A stretch of DNA of 64,000 nucleotides, taken from contig NC_088309.1 in NCBI RefSeq assembly GCF_910592395.1, positions 18,168,599 through 18,232,598 on the forward strand. Reading direction: 5' to 3'. Positions 24,221-36,800 of this stretch are shown piece by piece. A model generated the notes under the pieces. The model made no database searches. It was not told the DNA's origin and saw nothing but the letters and a program-made list of their open reading frames with translations. How positions within the stretch are numbered: the first letter of the stretch is position 1; each line of letters opens with the position of its first letter. Source of the stretch: Lineus longissimus. Taxonomy: Eukaryota; Nemertea; Pilidiophora; Heteronemertea; Lineidae. The position numbers and the translations under genes were made by a program.

Positions 24221-24350
24221 TATGTACTAAATGACCCCATTATGTACTTCTGGAAAGATGATCAAGACAAGAGTACATTATACAGTCGGATATGATTGCT
24301 AGTAAGTCATATTATCCTTCCCTAAACCTATGCTTCTTATACTCAAAATA

Positions 24351-24497
24351 TGTAATATACTTAGTATTATACTATTTAAGACCTTAGCCACTGAATCAAG
24401 TTTTAAAAAAATCTTCATCACATGTAATGTACTATGTATTATACTATTTAAGACCTTACCCACTGAATCAAGTTTTAAAAAAATCTTCATCACATAT
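24351..24497. repeat. Tandem duplication, about 74-bp unit
   Basis: TATTATACTATTTAAGACCT ... CACTGAATCAAGTTTTAAAA ... ATCTTCATCACAT occurs twice in succession, with one main difference (TTAGCC/TTACCC). Located in the likely 3' UTR of the minus-strand gene. Confidence 0.85.
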
Positions 24498-24872
24498 CCC
24501 CGAGATTAAAACATTACATTTTAGAAACATGCGATCTTCCAAGTTCCAAATGAAATGATGAAGATAACAATACATGAACTCACCAGCTTTTGTGAGAAAA
24601 AAATATAGGTCCATTGATTGGAGAGGACAGGAATATGGCTGAACACTTTGAAACTCAAATACCTTAAAACAGACAGGATACATTTGTAGCAATCTTTGGT
24701 CAGAGACGAGGACTTGGATACTTAGATTATGTTTCAGATCTAATTTATAACTCATTTTTACGAGTGCCACTGGAAATAAAAAAAGGGCCTACTTAACTTT
24801 TCTACAGGCTACAAACATGACAATTTGACACATCAATTTTTCAGTAATCCATAACATTCCTTGTGGATGCGT

Positions 24873-27800
24873 TCAATATCCTTTCCAGAAATCTGGGTCG
24901 TTCCAATCTGGGTCGTCATAGAAACCTTCTTTACCTGGATGAAAATCAAAATTATGTAAGCCATCGTCTTGCTGCAGAGGCAACTTTTCAGGAATATTCT
25001 CCTTCTTCTTCTGTGGTTGGCACGCCAGTTGTCTACAACCAGATTCTCCTCGCCGCTTCGTACAGCCGTAAGTTCCATCTTCCTCCCCAAGGATGCTCTT
25101 CCTGTGCTTGTTGGCACGATCTTCAGCGCGGCTAAACAACCATTTCACATCATGGCGGCCATCTTCGCGATCGTCCATGCGGCGGAAGTACCATTTGGGA
25201 TCGTGGCGATAATCCTCGCGGTCTTCTGCTCGCTTTAGGTACCAGTCTGATTTAACCTTGTCAGATTTCTTATCCCGATCCTTATCACCTTCGGCAGGCT
25301 CACCGAAAAACGTTAAATTATCTTGAGCTGCATCCCACTCCGTCTTCTGCTTTTCTTTCTCAGTTTCTTTTTGTCGGCTCTCAGTTTCCTTCCTTGCTTC
25401 AGGGGTAATCACAATCTTAACCTTTGCATGCTTGTTCCTCTTCCTCACCTCCTTCAGGTATTTCTTGGTGACTTTAAGTTGCCAACGAACCAGAAAGTCC
25501 TCGCAGGAGCGTTGTATTTCTGCATCTAAGGTCTCAGACAGACTAGCCCTCCACCAACTAATCTGACAATTGAGCCAGGCCACATCATTGTCACCCACCA
25601 AGCATAACAAACCGCCGCCCATTCTCAGGTACTGATTATTAAACTCGTCAAAATCTTCTAAAATTTCTTCCCGGTCGGAATTTTCAATTCTGTACCAACG
25701 CTTCTTGCTCAAACTTTCAACAATATTTTTCAGTTCCTTAAATTTCTTATTAATCATCTTACAATTTGGTTCTGGCTTGAAATCGCTTTCATACTTCCGA
25801 CCAGTCTTGTCGGGCTGTTCCTCATGATACTCTGTCCCCCCAGTTTTCCTTTTTTCTTCACGTCCCTGGTCCGCCCATTCCCGACCCCTCTTTGTACCCT
25901 TATCAAACTTAGCATGGTATTCATCGCCAAACTTCCCAAACCTATCTTTGATAGTCTTACCAAACTCAAACAAAGTAGAGGCAACATCGTCCTGAACTTT
26001 GCGGACCTTTGGCTCGTGCGACTTGTAAAGACCGGACGAGATGTTCTTCAGACGTGACCAAGTCTCCTTGATCTGAACACTCAGCTTGGACATGGTTTCT
26101 TTTGTCTTATTGATATATTCCTTAACGTGGTCCGAGTTACTGAAATTCTGAACCTTTGAAATTGTTTTATCGACCGTTTCTTTCATTTGAGATATTATAT
26201 CTTTCGTCTGGTTGACATGCTTTTGAAAGTTGTCCGAATTTGTGTAATTTTGAAAATGCTTCCATTGCATCACCAACATATCCTGAAAATTTTCATACCC
26301 ATTTTCTGCATATTTAAACGCATCTTTAAACTCATTAGACTGGCTGAAATTGTAAAATGCCCCCCACTTCTTATTGACATAATCAGAGAAATTCATCTTC
26401 TTAGTTGCGTGAAAAACAAATGATACCTTTTCCATGAAGGCTCGTGTTAGATTCTTTGAGTTAGACTCATTGAAAACTGAAGTAAACTCAGTGATATTGA
26501 TACGGCTAAAGACAATCTTGACACAGTCCATGAAATTCTTTTCTTCTTTAGCTGTAGTGGAATTTTTCCTGGCTTTTTCTGATAGGAACAGCGTCTGCCA
26601 CATGTCCGAGCGATTCTGTTCAAGCGCTAAATTGTCCGAAAGTTCCTTGACCTTTTTCTCAAGCAGTTGGTTTTCTTCTTGGAGCTTGTTGTCGGATTCT
26701 TGATCTGCAAATATACAAATAATTCATACTGTAAACTACCAAATTTTGATGCCTCTTTCTTCTTGTGATTTGCAAAAATGTCAGAAAAAAACATTTTTAC
26801 GATTTTCATTTTGGTGGATTGCAATTACTTTCAGTTTTTCCAATCAAGAACATAAACAACTAACTTACCTAATTTATTGTACAAGGTCCATAGCTTTGGT
26901 AAAAGAACATAAACCGTGACTTGGTCACTGGATGAAAGACCAAACTTTCCACAACTTTCTCAAAGATTAATCAGCAACAAAAATGATTTTGTGAGATCTT
27001 TTGGAATAGTCCGGATAACACATGAATAACGTCAAACGTCATAATGCACATGGTAAATAAGTCATAGGAAAAAACCCAATATACAACTTACTTTCAGTTG
27101 GCCCGTGAGTGTACCTCGACTTGGACACAGCAGACTGAAGTTCCTCATTCTCGACCCTGAGAACGTTGACCTTCTCCTTGAAGAGCGCCACCTGGTCTGG
27201 GTTGGCCGGATGCTGCCGATACCTCAGACGTGCAACTTCGGCTTTCAAGTCCATGTTCTCGACCAGCAACGTGTTCAGACGTGTTTTCAAATCTTTCAAC
27301 AAGAACGAGTTATGCTGTTCCGTGTCCTCCTTACTCCTCGACAGGTCATCAAGTTTATTTTTCGCTTGGTTGAGCTGGACGGCGAATGTTTCGTGTGATT
27401 GCATCAGTTGATTCTTGTGCTCCTTGACGTCCTCGAGCTCCGTCCCAAGGTCAATAACGCGACCTTGCAAGTCACTGATCTGCATATTCTTCTCAATCTC
27501 CAACATCCGTTTGTTCTCTTTCGCTCGTTCAAGTTCCAATTTGAAATCAGTCAGGTTTTTCTTCAGCTCGGAATTTGCTTTGCGTTCGTCCGTGTTCCTG
27601 CCTTCCAATAACGTTTTCTGCGACTTGATTTCTTCCAGGCTGAGAGTCAGGTTGGACAGGTTGTGATGCATATTCTCAACTCTCGATTTCATGTCTCGGT
27701 TTTCATCCGAAACCTGCTCCATGTAGACGGTCTTACGTTGAATATCCTTTTTCAAGTGTTTGTTTTGTTTCTCAAGATGGCCGACACGATCATGGAGCTC

Positions 27801-30800
27801 GCTCAGGATGACGCTCAATTTTCCCTAAAAATAAAAATATGACAAACTTTGATGCAAGAAACAACACGTACCTTTAAATGCAGATGTAGTTTGTGCTTTT
27901 CTTGTGACTTGGGCAAATAGAAATACAGTAGAACCTCCCTTAGCGGACACCTCGCAATTAAGGGCACTACATCTGGTCCCAAATTGGTTGTTTCCATTCA
28001 ATTTGACCTTTCTAATCAGGACACCTCTCTATTAAGGACAGCATTTGTCAGTCCCGAGGGTGTCCTCAATAGAGAGGTTCTACTGCACATGTAAACCAAT
28101 TTTCCAAAGCCAAAGCCATGCGTTATTCTCACCTGTTGATATTCATAAATCCGAGCCTCCATGTCGTCTCGCTTGGTTGCACATGTCTGCAACGTCTGCC
28201 TCAGATTCCTGACCTCGTCCGTCTCACCCTGATGCGTAAACGTGTCGTCATGGTGACGCCTGAACAACAATTCATTAGAGGACCCTGAAATGTAATAACC
28301 AGTAATGACTTGTTATCAATTGTAACCAGGCAAGTCTTTACACGAATATAATACCAGACCATGTTCATTAAGATATCATCTCTTGGCGTATTAAGCTTAC
28401 CGTGCTGAAACCTGGGCAACAACATAGACAGAAGAAAGAAGACTGGTTGCCTTTGACAGCTGCTGCATTTCTGGAGTCGGATGGTTCCAATGTGTCGGGA
28501 ACACTGAGATTAGGAGAAGAACCAACTGACCAGCAGCAGCATCCCTCTTGTTGAAAGTTTGACATCATTGCTGGTACGGATATGTTGTCCATTGGAAAAA
28601 CATACAATGTAGACCCCCCCCCAAGTGGCAGCTGAAATGGCACCTGGAACAGGTTGGTGGCAACAGGAGAAGAGGCAGGGCGCGTGTAAGTTAAGCATGA
28701 TGGTACTACCCCACAAGAGGCTGCTGAACTGGTGCCTGGAACTAGTTGGTGGCAAGCGGAGAATAGGCAGGGCGCGTGTAAGTTAAGCATGATGGTACTA
28801 CACCACAAGAGGCAGCTGAACTGGCACCTGGAACAGGTTGGTGGCAAGTGGAGAATAGGCAGGGCACGTGTAAGTTAAGCATGATGGTACTACCCCACAA
28901 GAGGCAGCTGAACTGGCACCTGGAACAGGTTGGTGGCAAGAGGAGAAGAGGCAGGCGCGTGTAAGTTAAGCATGATGGTACTACCCCACAAGAGGCAGCT
29001 GAACTGGCACCTGGAACAGGTTGGTGGCAAGAGGAGAAGAGGCAGGCGCGTGTAAGTTAAGCATGATGGTACTACCCCACAAGAGGCTGCTGAACTGGCA
29101 CCTGGAATAGGTTGGTGGCTAGAGGAGAAGAGGCAGGATGCGAATTACGCCACCACTTTACTTAATAAACTCCCCACTTACCGAATGCATGTCCGATGCC
29201 AATACCGATTCCAAGGGCTAAGACAGCTCCCATGACAAGACTCAAGATCGTGTTGACGTTGTTATTTGGGTTATGCTTGTACTGCCTGATCTTGACGGGG
29301 TCGAACAGTGTCATCTCATCCACAAACTGGTCTTGATTCGAAAGGTCTGATTCATCATCGATCAGTGAAATGTCGCTCTCAGGCAGAGATTCGTCATCTG
29401 AAAATATGATGGAGTTATTTAAAGTCCGCACAAACTGGGTGATAGGCTCCTCTGCATTCGCAGTGGCGGGACCAAAGCTATGGAATGAGCTGCCAAATAG
29501 TATTCGTGGCCAGAGTTCCCTGGGTCATTTAAAACTGCACTAAAAACTCATATTTTTAAGAAATTCTTTTGAATCCTATTTTTAAATCCCACTTGCACGT
29601 TTTCTTTAGTAATGACTTTTATTCTATCATGTATTAATGTTTTATTGTTTTATTATAAATTGTAAAGCACTTAGAAGTTTCAACAGCGTTAAGCGCTATA
29701 AAAATGTTTTTAATAAAAAATAAATAAAAAGTATCAAGACAGAGCTGGTGGTCCTTGGTTGTCTGATTAAGACAGGTACACAGAAGCTGTGGACCAAAGC
29801 CTGATGCGCTATGCCCAGGGCTCGATTTACCGGTCTCCTGTTGATATTTCTCTCCATATCATAATGAAGCCTAACCGATGATGGACAACTGTTCTTGTAT
29901 TAAAAATCATATTCCGGTTTTAGTCTAAAATGTAGCCTTGAGATAGGTGTGAAGAACTCCTCGTATCTATTTTGATACAACAATTATCTTGCGATGTTGA
30001 TATTGTTACGTCACATCATCCCCTGCTGAGTGGCATTTGGTACGCACAAATATAGCGTACTGGCTGCCAATAACTTGCATGATGTCAGAATGGCGTCATT
30101 TTGTGAACAAAGGTATCCATCTATAGAGCACCTGACAGTGACACTCTGTTATTCAACGACATACTGCAACTAACCTGTACCATTACAAACCTATAATAAG
30201 TAATCAAAAGTTTCACCACACCCATCATCACCATACCACCAGACTACAAATATGACTCTACTGTACCAAGTAAGGTAAAGTTGTACAATTATTGCCCCTG
30301 TACAATTAGAGCCTTCACAGTGTAAAAACAGTGCACATTGATGCAGACAGAGGCTATAATTGTATTGGGGCTATAATTGCATCATCCAATAACTTAAAAG
30401 ATCCCAAACACAGAGTTGCAATGACCAAGCTCTATCTTTAAAGTAGAGACAGACCATTCAATGCGCAGACACAACCAAATAGTGTTATATTTAACTATTA
30501 ACTATTAAATATTTAAATATTTAAAAATATTTCTAAGACAGACATTTTTACCAAATATTATATTGTCATAAATATTTGTGTGGGGCAGACAGCAGGGGTA
30601 AATTTCTAACAATCATCATCCCAATCTTCTCAAGTGAGGCTGGGTTAGTCAAAAAACTAACCAACGACATATCAGTAAGTAAAATATGTCATCAAATATC
30701 CTACTCTAGATACATGTAATACTTGCTAATTAGCATCAATAGTTTAGCTAAATATAAATATAGTTAACTTTAGACAAAAACCAATAAAAAACTGCATTAT

Positions 30801-33800
30801 GGTACTTTCATTTGTTCAGCCATTTTCTCCGAGAGTGACAAGCCTGACCAACCCCAAGGACGGTCTTGCTTCCTTATCTGATATCAGCCATTCATTCACT
30901 CATTCTTACCAGATCTACGGTCATGGTGTATAAAGCTGAACCTGGAACTAACGCTAGACCCAGACGTGGTCATATCTCTTTCAACAGATTTGTCCTTACT
31001 AACATTACCAATGTCTTCATCTGTAAGGACAAGGGGGTTAGTGTTAGTGGTCAAAACACTCGGGTGGGGGGAGGGGGTGGGGGGTGGAGAAAGAGGAATT
31101 CAAAATGAACTCCTTGGTAGTGTGTTCTGCAGGGAAAAGAGGAAGGGGAAACACTTTGGTTGGCCTATCAGATAATCTCAGTAGGGGAATTTGAAATGAG
31201 CTCTGTTAGTCTGTTCTGTAGTGAAAAGGGAAGGGGAAACACTTGGGTTGAAATCATGAAGAATTTAGTCTGAACTTTTTTGTCAGTATAGGTACATCCA
31301 AGGGTATTTGTGAGGGCATCTCTAAGCCTATAAGTATCAAACAATCCCAATACATGTATTTCCAGGATATGGGTTAACCACTTCTCTGCAGGACATTCTT
31401 TGATTTGATTGATTTCGGCTTTATACTGTACAGCATAGTTCAATGCAATGACGTAACGTCATGCTTTTTCATTATGCACTATAGTACACTGCATCATGAT
31501 GTCATCAGACCAGTGTTTTGGTGAACCGAATCAGGCATCGGGCAATCGGGTATTTCAGTCCTGAGCGTCATGCTCAGGACTGAAATACCGGCTCATTGCA
31601 CAGAAATGGTTAACCCTTCTTGTGACAGGACAGAGGGAACTTGGGAGAAATTCCAAACTTCCTTGATGGGAAACTGTTGGTGGAAAACGGGGACATTCAG
31701 CAAGACACCGAAATAAAAGATCCGAGCGTGAAAAGACATTTAACGAGATTTTGAAACACTCTGCTTATCAGTGTTAATTCTGAAGCACAGGCTTATTAGA
31801 AAATTTGAGAGAAAGAGAGAAAGAAAGTCCAAAACCGAACAGAATCCTGGAAATAAAGTTTGGCTACAACACATTCAGGACTGATGATAGAGAACTATTT
31901 TGGTATCTAATGCGAAAATGGACGACAAATCCATTGACGGTATATTTGTTTTGACGAGAGAAAAAAGAGTTCATGAGTATAGACTTCAAAAGGAGCCCAC
32001 CCCGAGTGTCTTCCCTGTACTTTTTTTATATCACATTGTTATCACTTTCCAATATTACAAAGGAAACAAAAATACTTGGAACTTTCCCCATGATCAATAT
32101 CAGCCAGTCTTACCACGTGTTCCAGATAGTTTAGGGAAGTGTTTCTTCTAGATAATGATACAAGGGCGCAGCACCCTCCAGGAGCACTTGCCCCTCTTCA
32201 AGTTCCCTTTTTCTCAGTACACCCTGTCCTTTTCTTTGCTAATTTTAAAAAGCCCTACCCTTCCAAATTTCTGGAAGAAGCACCGATAGGGAGATACAAA
32301 GCTTCAGGGAGACTAGAAATTTCAAATAAGCTATCTTCCCAGAATTAGTCGTGAATGTGTTGAGCCAAATTCTCTAGGACCACAGCCCCTCTAAAATATG
32401 GACTACATGTACACATGCTGATCTGCCTACGAATCTTTAGAACTGATGTTCACCACTCACTGGAAAGTTGGCACGGGACCATAGATCAGATTCAAATTTA
32501 CCTGAACACTCTTCTTCTCGTTTCTCAACTGGATTCTCTTCCTCCACCTCAAGGACTTGTATTCCATCTTCCTCCGTGTCACCTCCCACTGCCCCTTGCT
32601 CATCTTCTGCCCCAGATCCTGCATCTTCTTCCACAACGCCATGCTCCACAACCACCACTTTGACGGTTCCCATCTGCGCCAGTGACTGCAGATACTCATG
32701 TGGGGCACCAGCCATAAAACTTGCCTGAAAACAGACATTGAATTTCGGTTTAACCATGGTATAAAACACACAAACAAGTGTAATTACAGTGAAACCTCCC
32801 TTAGCAGACACCTCTCTATTAAGGACAAACTCTCCATTAAGGACACTAGTTATGGTCCCAAATTGGTAGTTTCCATTGAATTTTACCTCTCTAATCAGGA
32901 CACCTCTCTAATCAGGACACCTCTCTTTTGAGGAGAGCACTTGTCAGTCCCGAGGGTGTCCTTAATAGAGAGGTTCTACTGAATTGCAATTCTTATGACC
33001 TGAAAAAAATTTATCTACAGTCGAGTGATCTTTTTGTCACATATACAGCGATGATAATTGCAGGTCACAGTAACAAGAATTGCTTGTCTGCACGACACCA
33101 TGGAACAAGGCAGTGACAAAATAAAATTAAACAAATAGACTCTTGAGTGTGTGTTTTTTCACATCAGTCGCTGCCGCAGGGCTATCGAAAGCATGTTATT
33201 TTAACTCTTCTTTGCAAGATACAATAACTAAATAATTCTTTTTCTGTCAATATTACACACGACATCCAGCATTTTGATCGGTTTGGCCACATACCCCAGG
33301 CTCATCTTGATCCTCACAATGGCCTTGACCTTGTGAAGCACTGGGTTCATCAGAATGTGATAGGGTCAAGTCACTCTCTGGAGCATCAGGTTGCAGAACC
33401 TTCAAGAAAAAAACAGGGTTTTTTTACAAGTCGATCAAATAATGATTGATATAGCACAGTTCACTCTTCAAATTATTTTGATATCATTCAAAGACTCACT
33501 CTGTTCCTTCCAAAATTTGAAAATGAACTTGAATTTGTATATTTCCAATTGTGTAAGTACATACTGAATACAACTTTCAATAATGCCATTTTGTAGACTG
33601 AAGTACATGCACAGGTACTACAGATGCCAAGTTTCAGCAAATTTGCATGCATAATAACTGCACTGTCACAATGTTCATTTATCTACCTGAGCCACAAGAA
33701 AATGCTACATACGCAAAAACCATAATATTTTCTCTAACAGATTAAAGTTTTTACAGCACAAGGAAATAATTGAGGCATGTAATGCAGGAACTAGTCTGCC

Positions 33801-36800
33801 AAATGCACAGTCAAGTATAAAAACTATTTAAAATGGATGACCAGCTGATCAATATAAGATAGCCATGAAAAATAACAGCTGGGGTTAACACCTACAATAC
33901 ATACATGTAGGCCTACAGAGATCCCATTATTACAGGCCTACAGAATGCTCTTATGCAGTATATACAGACAGTAGAACCTCCCTTAGCGGACACCTCTCTA
34001 TTAAGGACACTAGTTTTGGCCCCAAATTGATTGTTTCCATTCAATTTGACTCTCTAATCAGGACACCTCTCTATTAAGGACAGCATTTGTCAGTCCCGAG
34101 GGTGTCCTTATTAGAGAGGTTCTACTGTATAAGAGTAGAACCTCTCTATTAGGGCTACTAACAGGATTCAACAAGTGATGTCCTTAATAGAGAGGTGTCC
34201 AGAATAGAAAGGTCAAACCAACTGAGTGGAAACAACCAATTTGGAATCAAAACTAGTGTCCGTAATAGAGAGCGTGTCCTTAATAGAGAGGTGTCTGCTA
34301 AGGGAGATTCTATTTTACTTCACAACATAAAATGCTCCACAACTCAAAGGTTTGAACAACTTGCCAGCTGATGACAAACAAATTATAGATTGAAGTTACA
34401 AGCTTTTAGTTCACATTCTGTTTCGCACATCCATCTACATCACAGACCCCACTGGTCATGTCATAGCATCATTTACCCTTAAGGGTTCAAGCATGTTACT
34501 CAAAGATGTAGGCCTATGTTTTATGATGTATGCTGCCATGTACACCATTTGAAAAAACCCACAAAAACAATATTGTCCGTTGGTATCATAGATGCCTTCT
34601 TTACAGTACATCTCTCTCCACTACCTGGATACTTGGGTACTGATATGCATGAGCAACACCTGTATCTTTGTAATGGCTACATGCCAAATACCTGCTGGGA
34701 CAAAATAATGCATCCTGGTTGCAACAGTGTAGCTGCCAGAACAGACAATCATGCTTTGAGTTGAACATAATGGCCCGGCAGCAGTGCTATGACTCATCCA
34801 CGTATCCTTCTATTCTAATGCATAAGTCCTTCACGCATTTCATGCATTGATATGAGACTTTTACCTGTGGTGCTCAAGGAGGGAGGACAATTATTGACGG
34901 GCACAGCCTACCACAGACCACTGTGACAGCTGTGCATGCAAGCCTTGACAACTGCAGATCGAGTCTGCAACCGACGCTTTTGAGGATTTTGTCCTGCACT
35001 ATCACACACATTTCAAAAAATCTTTTATCAAGCCCCAACAGATTTTACAGTTACACCAATGAATCTTTTCCAGGCATGTGCCTGGACATGATAGCCTAAC
35101 AAGACTGTCCTCAATCAAATGAGAAAAAGACGAAGAAGAAGAGGAAGAGGAAGAAGAAGAAGAGGGAGAAGAGGAGGGTGAGGAAGAGGGAGAAGAAGAG
35201 GGAGAAGAAGAGGGAGAAGAAGAGGGAGAAGAAGAGGGAGAGGAAGAGGGAGAAGAAGAGGGAGAAGAAGAGGGAGAAGAAGAGGGAGAGGAAGAGGGAG
35301 AAGAAGAGGGAGAAGAAGAGGGAGAAGAAGAGGGAGAGGGAATCTGTGTACAGCCACCTTTATAGGCAACTAGAGTTGCTCAAAGTAACACGTAATCAGC
35401 TCACCTCATCAGATGAGGGTGGAGATTCCAAACTGTCTGGCGAGTCCACAGCGTCACACTCAAAGTCTCCTTTGGCCAAGATGTCACTGGTAATCTGTTG
35501 AGAGAAAACAGTATGGAAATCCTAAAGTATTACCGCAAAGTGGGGTGAAATTGGCCCATCTCCCAAAATCTTGTTGGGTCAAACTATGATGATTTTAGCC
35601 AGATGTTTCTTTTAACATCTTTTTGTAATTTGTAAGGTGATTCAGTTGGAATAGAAAAATTACCATGCACGTGCCATGTTACAAGCTGTGGGGTGGAAAT
35701 TATATGGGACAATTTCTCAGCACTTCAGGCCGATGTTACTCCATCTTATGGTACCGTTACACTGGATGCCTATTACCTGGTCACAGAGACAACAGAAACT
35801 ATTTGAAATAAAAGGAGTACATCAATGTTTGTATACACTATGGTGAATAGTGTCACAACAAGAAAACTTTAAACAGAAATCGAGGTGGTACATTGGTAAC
35901 TGATTGATCATGACCCCGACATTTGGGCTGCAAACACATCACACTCTAAGTCTCAGCAGAGAACAATGCAGAAGAGTACGTGAAGGACAATATCAGTGAC
36001 TCACCAAAATTTCAACCTCACTCTCTGTATCGGTTGACTTAGCATCGCTCAAATCCAGCAGTTCTGGTTCACTGGGATTTGAATTTTCGCTTCCATTATC
36101 CAGCGTCTCAGTACCCACTTCACCGCCCTCAACAGGAGGAGCTGGTACCTCCTCCTGTTTGGGAGGATCATCAAGTTCTCCTTGGGCCTCTTCCAATACA
36201 TCTCCTGTGCTGAGCTGGTCAGGAGACGGTTCCTTCAGATCAGCACACTGATCAAGGCTTGCAGCTGCACAACTTTCAGGTTGACATGACTCGGTCACAG
36301 TAATCTCTTCAGAAACTTGTTCTGTTTCATTTGCTTCAGTAGGAGTGGCAGATGAAAGGGACGCTGAAGCAGCAGGCTCTTCTGGGACTTTGGACTCCTC
36401 CCCATCGGCATGGATGGCTGAGGCTTGCAAGGTGTCCTGAGAAAGGTCTGTCAGATCATCATCCCCTGCAATAGGCCAGATAGATGTTTGTACTTTACGT
36501 ACATCATACGTCTGTTAGACTTTATATGGTGATTTTTAAGTATTGGTAAGAAAACTGCAAGTGTGGCTGATCCATTCCAAGTATCCAGACTGTCTCGACA
36601 AACACTCATATGGGGAGCTGTCAGAACCTTGACTGCCATCTCTGTTCGGGTCTGGATTTTTGCTCCATTCTTGCGGCATTTTGCGAGAAAATTAATACTG
36701 CCAGGTTTGTATCAATTCCCGAAACTACATCAAGACAAGCTTATCAAGTACTTGAGCCTTCACTCTTTTGTATTTTAGAACTGTAGAACTAGGAAATTCA

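Noticed and set aside
24928-24936. CCAG|GTAAAG inside the last CCPG1-like exon as a possible donor
   Set aside because: The reading frame continues sensibly to a stop 60 bases later and no following acceptor or exon was seen, so read-through is simpler.
28368-28939. Minus-strand frames with repeated MPPTCSRCQFS-type peptide
   Set aside because: Generated by the 91-bp minisatellite in intron 7 of the CCPG1-like gene; flanking exons join correctly without them.
31168-31443. 91-codon minus frame in CCPG1-like intron 6
   Set aside because: No acceptor/donor pair in a phase compatible with exons 6 and 7, which join cleanly without it.
35115-35369. Leu/Pro-rich minus frame and Lys/Glu/Arg-rich plus frame
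   Set aside because: Products of a purine microsatellite inside an intron of the CCPG1-like gene.
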